Positions 1 to 9,023 of a stretch of DNA of 51,906 nucleotides are shown piece by piece (the first letter of the stretch is position 1; each line of letters opens with the position of its first letter). This DNA is from Ruminococcus sp. Lineage in GTDB: Bacteria > Bacillota > Clostridia > Oscillospirales > Ruminococcaceae. The notes below the pieces were generated by a model. The model had not been told where the DNA came from. It saw only the letters and a program-made list of their open reading frames with translations, and did not search any database. The position numbers were made by a program, and so were the translations under genes. The DNA lies in contig JAFVCV010000048.1 of NCBI GenBank assembly GCA_017478965.1, forward strand, positions 1 to 51,906, given 5' to 3'.

Positions 1-1262
1 ACTGCGCAGTCCCTGGCGGCAGTGGTATGGTTGCAGGATATATAAACTATCCTGTCCGGAGCCATTCTGGCCATATATTCCAGCGAACGGCTGTCGCAGC
101 CCTTTCTTGCCGGGTCTGCGATAATAACATCGGGACGCTCCCCTCTTTCAAAGAGCCTTTGGGCGATCTCGCCGGCGTCGCCGCAGAAAAACTCGGCGTT
201 ATCTATGCCGTTATTGACTGCATTGAGCTTAGCGTTCTCTATGGCCTGAGGTATTATCTCGACCCCGATGAGTTTTCTGACACGGCCGGCCATAGACAGA
301 CCTATGGTGCCGGTCCCACAGTAGAGGTCCAGAAGCTCGGTACCGCTGTCAAGTTCTGCCAGCTCAGCGGCGGCAGAATAGAGTCTTTCAGCCTGGACGG
401 TATTGACCTGATAAAAAGACAGAGGAGACAAAGTCACCCTGTTGCCGCACATTATATCATCTATCGTACCGGTACCGTAAAGGACCCTGAGTCTTGTGCC
501 TAGTATGACATTGGTATTTCTGCTGTTTTCATTGAGCACCACCGACCTTATCTCGGGAAAGGCTCTGACCAGCGGCTCTACCAGCTCCTCTAACACCACT
601 GCCCTTTCAATGGACGTCACCACCAGACAGACCATCGTTTCCCCGCTGTGTTCGCCCCTTCTGATGCAGATATGCCTAAGAAGTCCCTTTAAGCTGACCT
701 CATCATAGGCGGGTATGCCTCTGCTGTTGACAAAGTCAATGACCATAGAGACTATCCCGCCGAAGCTCACCGGCTGGAGCCTGCACCCGGTAAACTCCAC
801 CACCCTGTGGGAACGCTTTGCGTAGAACCCGCAGACCGCCCTGCCGTCCTTATCCGCCACCGGGAACTGCGCCTTATTCCGGTAGCCATCTACCCTCTCG
901 GCGGGGATAAAGGGCAGATATTGAGGCGAGAGCTTGCCTATTCTCTGAAAGGAATCCATGATGAATTTGTTTTTGAGCCTGCATTCCTCTTCATAGCTCA
1001 TATGCCTGAAACAGCAGCCGCCGCAGAGTCTGGATACTTCACAGTCCGCAACGGTCCTGTGCTCTGAAGGAGATATGAGCCTTTCGGTCCTGCCGTAGCA
1101 GTATGAGCTTTTTATCTTCACCAGCCGGCAGTCAATAACGTCCCCCACCGCAGTGGCAGGGACAAATACCGTCATATCCTCATATCTCCCCACGCCGTTC
1201 CCCTCATTGGAAACGTCCGTTATCTCCAGCCTGACGATGTCATTTTTCTTAGGCGTTTTCAT
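1..1262 (-). CDS. rlmD: 23S rRNA (uracil-5-)-methyltransferase, RlmD/RumA family, 3' end cut by window
   Basis: SAM-dependent methyltransferase that makes 5-methyluridine in 23S rRNA (family knowledge; related members act on other rRNA or tRNA uridines). About 420 codons are visible on the minus strand from an ATG at 1262, and the gene leaves the window at base 1. Seen: an N-terminal TRAM-like beta domain (MKTPKKNDIVRLEITDV), a Cys cluster for 4Fe-4S (CEVSRLCGGCCF), the SAM motif LLDLYCGTGTIGLSMAG, an IADPARKG motif, and near the edge the catalytic-Cys motif ISCNHTTAARD. Only the last few dozen residues are missing. The start overlaps the end of hemZ by 14 bases, so it is the distal gene of the recJ operon. 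The exact target base cannot be read from sequence; RlmCD-type dual specificity is possible. Confidence 0.9.
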   Translation of the reverse strand, partial: MKTPKKNDIVRLEITDVSNEGNGVGRYEDMTVFVPATAVGDVIDCRLVKIKSSYCYGRTERLISPSEHRTVADCEVSRLCGGCCFRHMSYEEECRLKNKFIMDSFQRIGKLSPQYLPFIPAERVDGYRNKAQFPVADKDGRAVCGFYAKRSHRVVEFTGCRLQPVSFGGIVSMVIDFVNSRGIPAYDEVSLKGLLRHICIRRGEHSGETMVCLVVTSIERAVVLEELVEPLVRAFPEIRSVVLNENSRNTNVILGTRLRVLYGTGTIDDIMCGNRVTLSPLSFYQVNTVQAERLYSAAAELAELDSGTELLDLYCGTGTIGLSMAGRVRKLIGVEIIPQAIENAKLNAVNNGIDNAEFFCGDAGEIAQRLFERGERPDVIIADPARKGCDSRSLEYMARMAPDRIVYISCNHTTAARDCA

Positions 1263-2709
1263 AGAACTTTACGATCTCGTCCTTTCTTTCAAGCATAAGA
1301 TCGAAATGCTTGATATATTCTAAGGGGAACTTGTAGTTGAACACCCTCTCTAATCTTCCCTTGCCCACCAGCTTGGTGGATGCACCTGCGCCGGCGGCTA
1401 TTATGGTCTGGACCTCTTCCATGATATATATATTGTAAAGGCTCTCAAAGCCCTCTCTGCACCAGCCGATGTTTTCAAGATTGCCCACCATGTTTTTCTG
1501 CCTGTAGAGATAATAGGGGCTGTACCCCTCCTCTCTCAGTCTTTTGCCTGCATATTCCACCATGTCTCCTGTGGGGTTATTAAGTATAGACCTGTCTCCC
1601 CTGTTGAGTTCTGCGGCTCTTTTTATAGACAAGGTGTGGACGGTAAGGTTCTCCGGCGAAAGTTCCAGGAGCTTATCCACCGTAAATGCAAAGCTTTCCG
1701 GGGTATCCTCCGGCAGGCCGGCGATGATGTCGGTATTGATGCTGTCAAAGCCCACCCGGCGTGCTGTGTCGAAAGCCTGGAAGAACTCATCGGCGGTATG
1801 TCTTCTGCCGATGGCCTCAAGGACCTTATCATTGAGAGACTGAGGATTTATAGACACTCTGGTGCAGCCGTTTTCCTTCAATGTCCTCAGCTTTTCCTCT
1901 GTGACCGTATCAGGTCTGCCGGCCTCAACGGTGTACTCACGCACAGAACTCATATCAAAGCTGTGCTCTATGCACTTCATGAGCGCACAGAGCATGGAAC
2001 TGTCTATGGAGGTAGGCGTTCCCCCGCCGAAATAGACCGTATCCAGCTTCAGCCCAAGGCGCTTTACGATCAGCCCTATCTGTCTGAGTTCCCGGCAGAG
2101 CTTGCTTATGTATTCCGGCAGCAGTTTCCGCCCGCTGTCAACAGTCTGTGAGATAAACGAACAGTAGGAGCACCTTGTGGGGCAGAAGGGTATATTGACA
2201 TAAAGGCTGAAAGACTCCGGCTCCAGCCGGTCAAGTATCCTTTTCTGAGCCATAGCTGTAGCATAGGCCGTCTCACATTTTTCCTCACTGCAAAGATAGT
2301 CCTCACGGAGCCTGCGAAAGATCTCTTCCCTGCCTTTACCCTCGTTGAGCCAGGTATTGACCCTTTTTACAGGTCTTATGCCTGTCAGCACTCCCCACTT
2401 CGGCACTATGCCGACAGCCCTGGAGAGCAGCTCATAGATGAGCCTTGATAGGATAAGCTCCCTGTCGCTCTTTTCATCGGGAGTATCCGTGAAAATGCGC
2501 TGTGCCTTGCGATAGTAACTGCCGCTGTATCTTACTATCACATAAACAAGGGCATAGCTGCGAAACTCCCTCACTCTGGTAAACACAGTGTCACCCTCTT
2601 TGGGAAAGCTGCTGCCATAGATCAGCTCGAACTTAGCAGCGGGCACAAAGAGTTTCAGCACGCCTTCCAGCTCATATTTATAGTCATGTCCGCTGAATAC
2701 CAGGGTCAT
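1249..2709 (-). CDS. hemZ: HemZ-type radical SAM protein (coproporphyrinogen dehydrogenase-like)
   Basis: A 486-aa radical SAM protein of the HemN/HemZ group, whose characterised members oxidatively decarboxylate coproporphyrinogen III in heme synthesis. The CxxxCxxC cluster (FCPTRCSYCSF) is near residues 175-185 after a long N-terminal domain typical of HemZ. It is followed by a VYFGGGTPTS motif and a C-terminal HemN-like part (SPYYLYRQKNMVGNLENIGW). The ATG at 2709 shares one base with the stop of the MBL gene (TAATG), and the 3' end overlaps the methyltransferase by 14 bases, so all are co-translated. No other heme gene is in the window. In heme-poor Clostridia the real substrate of HemZ-like proteins is uncertain, so the name reflects family membership rather than proven activity. 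Confidence 0.88.
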   Translation of the reverse strand: MTLVFSGHDYKYELEGVLKLFVPAAKFELIYGSSFPKEGDTVFTRVREFRSYALVYVIVRYSGSYYRKAQRIFTDTPDEKSDRELILSRLIYELLSRAVGIVPKWGVLTGIRPVKRVNTWLNEGKGREEIFRRLREDYLCSEEKCETAYATAMAQKRILDRLEPESFSLYVNIPFCPTRCSYCSFISQTVDSGRKLLPEYISKLCRELRQIGLIVKRLGLKLDTVYFGGGTPTSIDSSMLCALMKCIEHSFDMSSVREYTVEAGRPDTVTEEKLRTLKENGCTRVSINPQSLNDKVLEAIGRRHTADEFFQAFDTARRVGFDSINTDIIAGLPEDTPESFAFTVDKLLELSPENLTVHTLSIKRAAELNRGDRSILNNPTGDMVEYAGKRLREEGYSPYYLYRQKNMVGNLENIGWCREGFESLYNIYIMEEVQTIIAAGAGASTKLVGKGRLERVFNYKFPLEYIKHFDLMLERKDEIVKFYENA

Positions 2710-3353
2710 TAAAAGCCACCGCCCGTGTATTCCCTCAGATAGGGATTATATTTCTTCTCCGTATCAAGGGTGGTGATGCCCATATGTCCGGGATAAACGG
2801 TCAGATCTCCTCCCAGGTCTGCTATCTTCGCCAGAGACTTTTTCATGGCCTCATAGTTCCCGTCCGGCATATCGGTCCTCCCGATGGACCTTGCAAACAG
2901 AGTATCACCGGAAAACATAGATGTCCCGCAGATAAAGCACACAGACCCACTGGTATGACCCGGCGTTTCCAGCACATCGAACTCCAGCTCGTCAAGGGTA
3001 AGTATATCGTTCTCCGTGAACAGTTTCACTTCCCCGTTATATACCTTATGGCCACGGCTGCGGAAATGACTGGCCAGCATCGAGCTCTCATCACTGAGCT
3101 TAGGCTTGTCCATCACATGGATATAGACCTCGCAGCCTGTTTTCTCAACAAGGTCCGCCACTGCGCCCACATGGTCAAAATGTCCGTGGGTGAGAAAGAT
3201 CTTCTTTATAGTGCAGCCAAATGTTTCGGCCTCAGAAAGAATATAGTCTGCATCGGCGGGAGCGTCGATGAGCACCGCATTGTTCCTGTCGCTGATGACC
3301 AGATAGCTGTTCGTTTCGCATATGCTCAGCGGCTTTAGTTTTATGACCTTCAA
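2709..3353 (-). CDS. Metallo-beta-lactamase fold hydrolase (glyoxalase II-like)
   Basis: A 214-aa single-domain MBL-fold protein. The metal motif THGHFDHVG is near residues 54-62. Further ligand motifs are TPGHTSGSVCF, FSGDTLF (bridging Asp) and PGHMGITT near the C terminus, the usual arrangement of hydroxyacylglutathione hydrolase-like enzymes. Relatives cleave thioesters such as S-lactoylglutathione, but the true substrate is unknown in organisms lacking glutathione. Translation starts at a TTG (3351-3353) preceded by a strong AAGGAGGG; no in-frame ATG fits. It lies 15 bases after relA and shares one base with hemZ. The order rel, MBL, hemZ recurs in Clostridia as far as I recall, which would suggest a conserved but unexplained operon. 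Confidence 0.85.
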   Translation of the reverse strand: MKVIKLKPLSICETNSYLVISDRNNAVLIDAPADADYILSEAETFGCTIKKIFLTHGHFDHVGAVADLVEKTGCEVYIHVMDKPKLSDESSMLASHFRSRGHKVYNGEVKLFTENDILTLDELEFDVLETPGHTSGSVCFICGTSMFSGDTLFARSIGRTDMPDGNYEAMKKSLAKIADLGGDLTVYPGHMGITTLDTEKKYNPYLREYTGGGF

Positions 3354-3368
3354 ATTAGTCCCTCCTTG

Positions 3369-5657
3369 CTATCTTCCGCTTCGTTCAACGGAGATGACGT
3401 TCTGTATCTTCTGTAATCTGGAGATAACCGTTTTCAGCTGCTCCATGCCTGCTATGCTGACTGTTATGGACATGAGCGCATTTCCGTTTTTCAGCTCACG
3501 GGAGGTTGATTCGTAGATGAACACATTTATCTGCGCCAGGGCCGAAGAAACATCCGCCAGCAGACCGATCCTGTCAACTGCGATTATATCGAGAGTGGCC
3601 TTGAAATATGCTGATGTGGTCTTATTGTCAGTTTTCTCCCAGATGACCTTGACCCATCTGTCAAGGTTCTCGCCCCGTTCTCTTTGATTGAGATAATTCA
3701 TACAGTCCTTCTTATGGACCGAAATGCCGTGGCCCCTGGTTATGAAACCGATTATCTCATCTCCCGGCAGGGGGTTGCAGCACTGAGCGAACTTGATGAC
3801 GCAGTCATTTATGCCGTCAACGATAACTCCAGAAGAAGCTTTTGTGGTCTTTACAGGCTCGGCAGGCTGCTCCTCCTCGGCCTTCTCTCCGTATTTTTTA
3901 TTGTAAGAGTCCTTCAGCCTTTGTATGAGCTTTGAGAGCTGAACTCCTCCGTAGCCGATAGCTGCAAAAAAATCGTCCAGAGTCTCGCAGTTGTGCCGTT
4001 TCATATCGAGCTTTAAGAATTCCTCCAGCTCGTCCTCAGGGACCCTTATATAATTCTTTCTGAACTCTCTTTCCAGGGCGCTGCGTCCCTCAAAGATATT
4101 CTCTTCCCTTCTCTCCTTCTTGAACCATGACCTTATCTTGGACTTAGCTTCGTTGGTCTTGGCGATATTGAGCCAGGAGCGGTTAGGTCCGTGGCCTGGA
4201 ACGTTAGAGGTCAGTATCTGTATTATCTCGCCGGTCTTTATCTGATAGTCGTAGGAAACCATCTTCTTATCCACCTTGGCTCCGCACATCCTGTGACCCA
4301 CCTCGGTATGGATAGCATAGGCAAAATCTATCACCGTAGAGCCTACCGGCAGGGTTATCATATCGCCCTTAGGTGTGAATGCAAAGATATCTTCGGGAGC
4401 AAGGTCGCTTTTTATGGCCCTTACGATCTCTTCAACGTCGTTTGACTCCTGCTGGTTCTCGATTATCTGCCTTATCCAGGCTAAACGCTTATCGTCCTTA
4501 GCACTGCTCTTCACGCCCTCCTTGTATTTCCAGTGGGCGGCTATGCCGTATTCTGCGATCTGGTGCATATCCCAGGTCCTTATCTGCACCTCGAACGGTA
4601 TGCCCTCTCTGCCGATAACAGTAGTGTGAAGAGACTGGTACATATTGGATTTTGGTGTGGAGATATAGTCCTTGAACCTGTTCGGTATAGGCTTGAACAT
4701 ATCGTGGATTATACTCAGCACGATATAACAGTCGGTCATCGTATTGACAATGACCCTGACTGCATAGCGGTCATAGATCTGGTCTATATCCTTCCCGTCC
4801 CTGTAGACCTTCTTATATATGCCGTAATTGCTTTTTACCCTGCCGGAAATGGCAGGCATGGGGTCAAACTGTCCCCTGAGCCGGTCCTCTATCCTCTGTT
4901 TTATCTTTTCGATAAGCTCCTCACGGCTCTCTCTCCTGAGGGCCATCTGCTTTTCGATATCGTCATAGGCAAAGGGATCAAGATAGAAAAATGCCAGGTC
5001 CTCCAGCTCGTCCTTGATGGAACGGATACCTAACCTGTGGGCTATAGGCGCATAAATATTCATAGTCTCATGGGCTATGGTCCTGCGCTTGTCCTCACGG
5101 CAGTAATTGAGAGTCCTCATGTTATGGAGCCTGTCTGCAAGCTTGATGATGATGACCCTTATGTCCTCGCTCATGGCAAGAAGTATCTTTCTGATATTCT
5201 CAGCCTTCTGCTCCTCCTTAGTGAATATCTCCACCTTGCCCAGCTTTGTTACGCCGTCCACCAGCATAGCCACGTCGGCGCCGAACTGCTTATGCAGCTC
5301 TCCTAAAGTACAGTCCGTATCCTCAACCACATCGTGAAGAAGTGCGGCACAGATGGTGTCCGTATCCATACCAAGCTCCAACAGTATATAAGCCACCGCT
5401 ATAGGGTGAGAGATATAGGGTTCGCCCGACTCTCTCTTCTGTCCCTTATGGCATTTATCCGCCAGTTCATATGCCGACACTATCTTTGAAAGATCATACT
5501 GTTTCTCGCAGTCTATGATCTTTTGCAGTATAGCGTCGATAGAATAAACAGTTCTGCTTGCGGCAAGCATATATCCCGGTATAGGTATGGTCGCTGCATA
5601 TTCATAACGGCTGACCTTTGCCTGCTCTTCATTACCTTTATGAACGTTCTCCGACAT
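3369..5657 (-). CDS. relA: Bifunctional (p)ppGpp synthetase/hydrolase, RelA/SpoT family (Rsh)
   Basis: A 762-aa Rsh stringent-response enzyme that makes and degrades (p)ppGpp from ATP and GTP/GDP. Domains in order: HD hydrolase with intact His-Asp (LLHDVVEDT, H108/D109) and LADRLHNM; synthetase domain (YDRYAVRVIV, YISTPKSNMYQSLHTTV, VQIRTWDMHQIAEYGIAAHW); TGS domain (FAFTPKGDMITLPVGSTVID); a Cys-rich zinc-finger/helical region (CVIKFAQCCNPLPGDEI); and a C-terminal ACT domain. Both catalytic halves look intact. I chose the ATG at 5657, which has an AAAGGTGGGAAG ribosome site; an open frame continues upstream to 5744 but would overlap the end of recJ by 44 bases. It lies 43 bases after recJ and 15 before the MBL gene. 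Confidence 0.95.
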   Translation of the reverse strand: MSENVHKGNEEQAKVSRYEYAATIPIPGYMLAASRTVYSIDAILQKIIDCEKQYDLSKIVSAYELADKCHKGQKRESGEPYISHPIAVAYILLELGMDTDTICAALLHDVVEDTDCTLGELHKQFGADVAMLVDGVTKLGKVEIFTKEEQKAENIRKILLAMSEDIRVIIIKLADRLHNMRTLNYCREDKRRTIAHETMNIYAPIAHRLGIRSIKDELEDLAFFYLDPFAYDDIEKQMALRRESREELIEKIKQRIEDRLRGQFDPMPAISGRVKSNYGIYKKVYRDGKDIDQIYDRYAVRVIVNTMTDCYIVLSIIHDMFKPIPNRFKDYISTPKSNMYQSLHTTVIGREGIPFEVQIRTWDMHQIAEYGIAAHWKYKEGVKSSAKDDKRLAWIRQIIENQQESNDVEEIVRAIKSDLAPEDIFAFTPKGDMITLPVGSTVIDFAYAIHTEVGHRMCGAKVDKKMVSYDYQIKTGEIIQILTSNVPGHGPNRSWLNIAKTNEAKSKIRSWFKKERREENIFEGRSALEREFRKNYIRVPEDELEEFLKLDMKRHNCETLDDFFAAIGYGGVQLSKLIQRLKDSYNKKYGEKAEEEQPAEPVKTTKASSGVIVDGINDCVIKFAQCCNPLPGDEIIGFITRGHGISVHKKDCMNYLNQRERGENLDRWVKVIWEKTDNKTTSAYFKATLDIIAVDRIGLLADVSSALAQINVFIYESTSRELKNGNALMSITVSIAGMEQLKTVISRLQKIQNVISVERSGR

Positions 5658-5700
5658 GATCTTCCCACCTTTCCTTACAAATAACTGACCTTTCCTGCTC

Positions 5701-7725
5701 TCACAGCATGGCTCTGAGTCTGATGAGCGTATCGCTCTGTTCAAGGTCTGTCTTGCCCTGGACCGGCAGCACCCCTACCAAGGAGTAGGCCGGTCTGAAC
5801 TCTATCAGTCCTTTATCCTTGAAAATATCTATACATATACGGAGCTTGCAGTAATTCATGCTGTCCGACGAAAGTCTCATGAACATATTGTCAACGGTCG
5901 TGGCGTTCACTGAGCGGATATACTTATATACCGCAACAAGCTCCTCCCTGGAAGGGATCATCTTAGCTACGTAATTGGAGGGCAGCCTTTCACCCCTCAT
6001 CAGCTTCTCATAGGCGTCCTTAGCGGCAAAATACCGCTCCTGCTTTACGCCGCTGAGTCTGTGGTCTATTATACGGGCCTCCACACTCTCCTTTCCTCCG
6101 AAGGAGTTTATCTCCAGGTTCACAAGCATATCCACCCTGTCTCCGGGAGAATAACCAAGCTTTTCAGCCCTTACACCGAAAAGCGGCGCCTGAAGGCTGA
6201 CCCCGCCGTATCTGAAAAACAGCTTGGTATGCTTTCCCTCTGACATAGGCACAAGCTTATCCACCACCGCCCCGAGCAGAGCGAAAACAGGCTTGGCGTT
6301 GTCCGTCCCCGTAGGTTCCAATACCCTCAGGCCCTTGACGTTTTCCACGGTGATATCTCCCGGCATGAGCAGCTTGTCAGCTGTGAGAAAGGCCACCGGA
6401 GGTCTATCAGCCTTGGCGGCAAACTCGTCGATAAGCTCCCTGAACCTGGGGATATCCTTTTCGTTAAGGGAAAATCCCCCTGCACATTCATGCCCGCCGA
6501 ACTTAGTAAGCACCTCCTTGCAGAAGGTAAGGCAGGTATGAGTATTAAAACCCTTCACGGACCTGGCAGAGCCTCGGGCCTCGCCGCTTTCCTCTATTGA
6601 TATTATAAAAACAGGCTTGCTGTAGTATTCCAGAAGTCTTGACGCTACTATACCGATAACGCCGTGGTGCCAGTTGCGGCCGGCCAGCACCAGGACCCTA
6701 TGGTCAAGGATATGCCCGTTGTGATCTATATACTCAAATATCTCCCTGGTTATCTGGGCCTCGGTCTCCTTTCGGCTCTCATTGTTCCTGATGATGGTAT
6801 CCACATAGCTCTCGGCGTCCTCCTCGTCCTCACTGAGAAGTGCCTTGACAGCATTTAGCGGAGTACCGAAACGGCCGGACGCATTGATGACCGGGCCAAG
6901 CTTAAAGCCCACAGTGTCTGAAACGATATTGTTCCTGTCAACATTCATTTTATCCATCATTATACTGAGCCCTATGACGTCCGTATTGGCCATTAGTTTA
7001 AGACCTTTTTTAACTATGGCCCTGTTCTCGCCGTTCAGTGGGACTGAATCCTGGATAGTGCCGATAGCGCAGAGATCGCAGTACTGTTCGAGCACTGTAT
7101 CATAGCTGCCGCCGTCCAGGGCGGCACAGAGCTTTAAGGCCACACCGGCGCCGCAGAGGTCTTTATAAGCGCTGCCGCAGTCAGACCTGTGTGGGTCTAC
7201 TACGGCTTCGGCCCTGGGCAGGACCTCCCCGGGCTGATGATGGTCAGTGACGACCAGTTTCATTCCCAGCTCATATATCTTTTCGGCCTCGTCGATGGCA
7301 GAAATGCCGTTATCCACCGTTACGATGAGCTTTACGCCCTTTTCAGCCAGCATTTCCAGAGCAGGGATATTCATGCCGTAGCCCTCGGACCTTTCCGGTA
7401 TATGATACATAACATTCCCACCCATGCTGAGCAGGAAATTGAAAAGAATAGAGGTGGAGGTAACACCGTCACAGTCATAGTCGCCATAGATACAGATAAG
7501 TTCATAGCTGTCAATGGCCTTGTTTATCACCCCTACCGCCTTATCCATATCCTTGACGGCGAACGGCTCCTCTATCTCATCGCTCTGGAAGAAGTCAACT
7601 ATCTGTTCAAAACCGGTGCAGCCCCTGGAGGATAGCACCTCCAGGGTCAGCCTGCCGATATCGCACTTTGATGAGAAGTCCGCAACTGCCTTATCGTCGC
7701 ATTTATTAATTAACCATTTTTTCAT
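5701..7725 (-). CDS. recJ: Single-stranded-DNA-specific exonuclease RecJ
   Basis: A 674-aa 5'-3' ssDNA exonuclease acting in RecFOR recombination and base-excision repair. DHH phosphoesterase motifs are in order: YGDYDCDGVTS near 80, VTVDNGIS, VTDHHQPGE near 165, LCGAGVALKL, then the DHHA1 part with TKFGGHECAGGFSL. A C-terminal OB-like domain and a tail (SREELVAVYKYIRS) follow. It is somewhat shorter than Bacillus RecJ. The ATG at 7725 has a GAGGT ribosome site 9 bases upstream, and the gene is first in the recJ-relA-MBL-hemZ-rlmD operon behind the promoter at 7761-7789. All metal-binding Asp/His motifs I can see are present. Confidence 0.95.
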   Translation of the reverse strand: MKKWLINKCDDKAVADFSSKCDIGRLTLEVLSSRGCTGFEQIVDFFQSDEIEEPFAVKDMDKAVGVINKAIDSYELICIYGDYDCDGVTSTSILFNFLLSMGGNVMYHIPERSEGYGMNIPALEMLAEKGVKLIVTVDNGISAIDEAEKIYELGMKLVVTDHHQPGEVLPRAEAVVDPHRSDCGSAYKDLCGAGVALKLCAALDGGSYDTVLEQYCDLCAIGTIQDSVPLNGENRAIVKKGLKLMANTDVIGLSIMMDKMNVDRNNIVSDTVGFKLGPVINASGRFGTPLNAVKALLSEDEEDAESYVDTIIRNNESRKETEAQITREIFEYIDHNGHILDHRVLVLAGRNWHHGVIGIVASRLLEYYSKPVFIISIEESGEARGSARSVKGFNTHTCLTFCKEVLTKFGGHECAGGFSLNEKDIPRFRELIDEFAAKADRPPVAFLTADKLLMPGDITVENVKGLRVLEPTGTDNAKPVFALLGAVVDKLVPMSEGKHTKLFFRYGGVSLQAPLFGVRAEKLGYSPGDRVDMLVNLEINSFGGKESVEARIIDHRLSGVKQERYFAAKDAYEKLMRGERLPSNYVAKMIPSREELVAVYKYIRSVNATTVDNMFMRLSSDSMNYCKLRICIDIFKDKGLIEFRPAYSLVGVLPVQGKTDLEQSDTLIRLRAML

Positions 7726-7760
7726 AATCAGACCTCAGAACTAAATTTGATTTTCTTTTT

Positions 7761-7789
7761 ATTATAACACGTACCTGAGTTTTTTTCAA
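7761..7789 (-). promoter_or_regulatory. Sigma-A type promoter of the recJ operon
   Basis: Read on the minus strand: -35 TTGAAA (7784-7789), 17-base spacer, -10 TATAAT (7761-7766). The predicted start is near 7754, giving a leader of about 30 bases before the recJ ATG at 7725. Confidence 0.8.
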
Positions 7790-7832
7790 GTACAATTCTT
7801 TATCAATATTATGACACAACTATAAATGCAGA

Positions 7833-8906
7833 TCAGCTTTTCGTTCTTTTGAGGATATTTTCGGTGATATAAGGTACAAGTGCATCGAGCTTTGCAAAGT
7901 CCATCGCCTTTACATAGAAGGACTCTATCCCGTCATGGACCGCCTTTGCTTCTCTTATGGTCTTATAGACCTCTGCGGCCAGGTCGGCGGAGGTCAGCCT
8001 GTTGAGTTTCAGACGGTTCTTATAGGGCGTGAGCTTATCCTTGTCGTAAAATCTAACCAGGTTTATGCTGTTTGCGCCCTCGATGCCAAGCCCGCTGAGA
8101 GGTGAGGAAAGGACCAGAGCTATGCCGGTCTCAGGGATAAGAAGATGCTCATAAACGGTATTATTGAACGCATGGGCAGGGCAGAGTATCACATCGTAGT
8201 TTCTGTGGATAGCCTCCTTGGCCAGCTTTTCCACAAAGAGGTGTGCGCAGGAATAATAGTCGTCACAGAGAAGATATATCTCGCCATACTCCTCCAGCGT
8301 CTCCATCTGGGTCATGCAGCCGTGCTCAGTCAGGGCGGACAGCTGTCTGATATCCATTCTGCCGGTGCCTGATCCGTGGCGGGCAAATATCTTTTTCATG
8401 AACCTGCCCAGAAAGGCGTTCAGCTTTTCTGTATTTATACAGCTGCTTGCGCAGCAGTAGGTGTCGCCGCATACGTTCGATAGGGCTGTCGAGAACCGCT
8501 TAGCCCTGGCTAACAGGGACTTGTTCTTATCCGTAAGTTCGATGATCTCGTCCCTGTGGCAGGCAAGTTCTTCCTCATCCCAGTTTTCACCCAGGTCGAT
8601 CAGTTTCTGACAGCAGCCCGGATAGCATGGGTCAAAGACGTGTGGAGCTGTGCCGTCCACGATAACGGTCTTTGACTCTCTGAGCCATACTGCGTCAAGG
8701 GACTCCGGGTCTGAAGAACAGCAAAATCTGGTGACCTTCTCTCTGTCCTCAAAGGCGGCGGCGACCTTTTTCATCAGGGAGGATTTCCCTGTTCCGGGGC
8801 CGCCCTTGAGTATATAAGTAAAGTTTTCCTTATCCTCGATGATCTTTCCGAACTCTGTTGAAAAGCCGAACTGGGTCATAGCGCCCAAAAAATATTTTTC
8901 TGACAT
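7833..8906 (-). CDS. Cys-rich P-loop ATPase of unknown role (PRK06851-like)
   Basis: A 357-aa protein. Walker A GGPGTGKS is at residues 35-42, in the context FTYILKGGPGTGKSSLMKK. The rest resembles the Clostridial family of P-loop proteins I know as PRK06851, which has no established function. It has many Cys residues in clusters: RFCCSSDPE, FDPCYPGCCQK and CGDTYCCASSC. A second segment (LLCDDYYSCAHLF ... YDVILCPAHAFNNTVYEHLLIPE) looks like the degenerate second half of the family. The start is an ATG with GGAGG 8 bases upstream. It appears monocistronic: recJ begins 107 bases away with its own promoter. Cytosolic, with no membrane segment. Nucleotide binding is well supported; the substrate is not known. 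Confidence 0.7.
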   Translation of the reverse strand: MSEKYFLGAMTQFGFSTEFGKIIEDKENFTYILKGGPGTGKSSLMKKVAAAFEDREKVTRFCCSSDPESLDAVWLRESKTVIVDGTAPHVFDPCYPGCCQKLIDLGENWDEEELACHRDEIIELTDKNKSLLARAKRFSTALSNVCGDTYCCASSCINTEKLNAFLGRFMKKIFARHGSGTGRMDIRQLSALTEHGCMTQMETLEEYGEIYLLCDDYYSCAHLFVEKLAKEAIHRNYDVILCPAHAFNNTVYEHLLIPETGIALVLSSPLSGLGIEGANSINLVRFYDKDKLTPYKNRLKLNRLTSADLAAEVYKTIREAKAVHDGIESFYVKAMDFAKLDALVPYITENILKRTKS

Positions 8907-8990
8907 TTTGCATACCTCCGCATAAGTTTATGGTCTATATTATGCAAAAGTAAGCGGTCTTGATAAAAAATACGGCCGGTATGAGCTGCA

Positions 8991-9020
8991 AAAGGCCTTC
9001 ACTGATGAGCGAAGGCCTTT
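8991..9020 (-). terminator. Rho-independent terminator after gtrA
   Basis: Perfect 10-bp inverted repeat AAAGGCCTTC/GAAGGCCTTT with a 10-base loop, 4 bases beyond the gtrA stop codon. The T run after it is short (TTT), so efficiency may be modest. Confidence 0.65.
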
Positions 9021-9023
9021 ATA

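Noticed and set aside
5658-5744. N-terminal extension of RelA/SpoT into recJ
   Set aside because: It would overlap recJ by 44 bases, and the ribosome site lies before the ATG at 5657.
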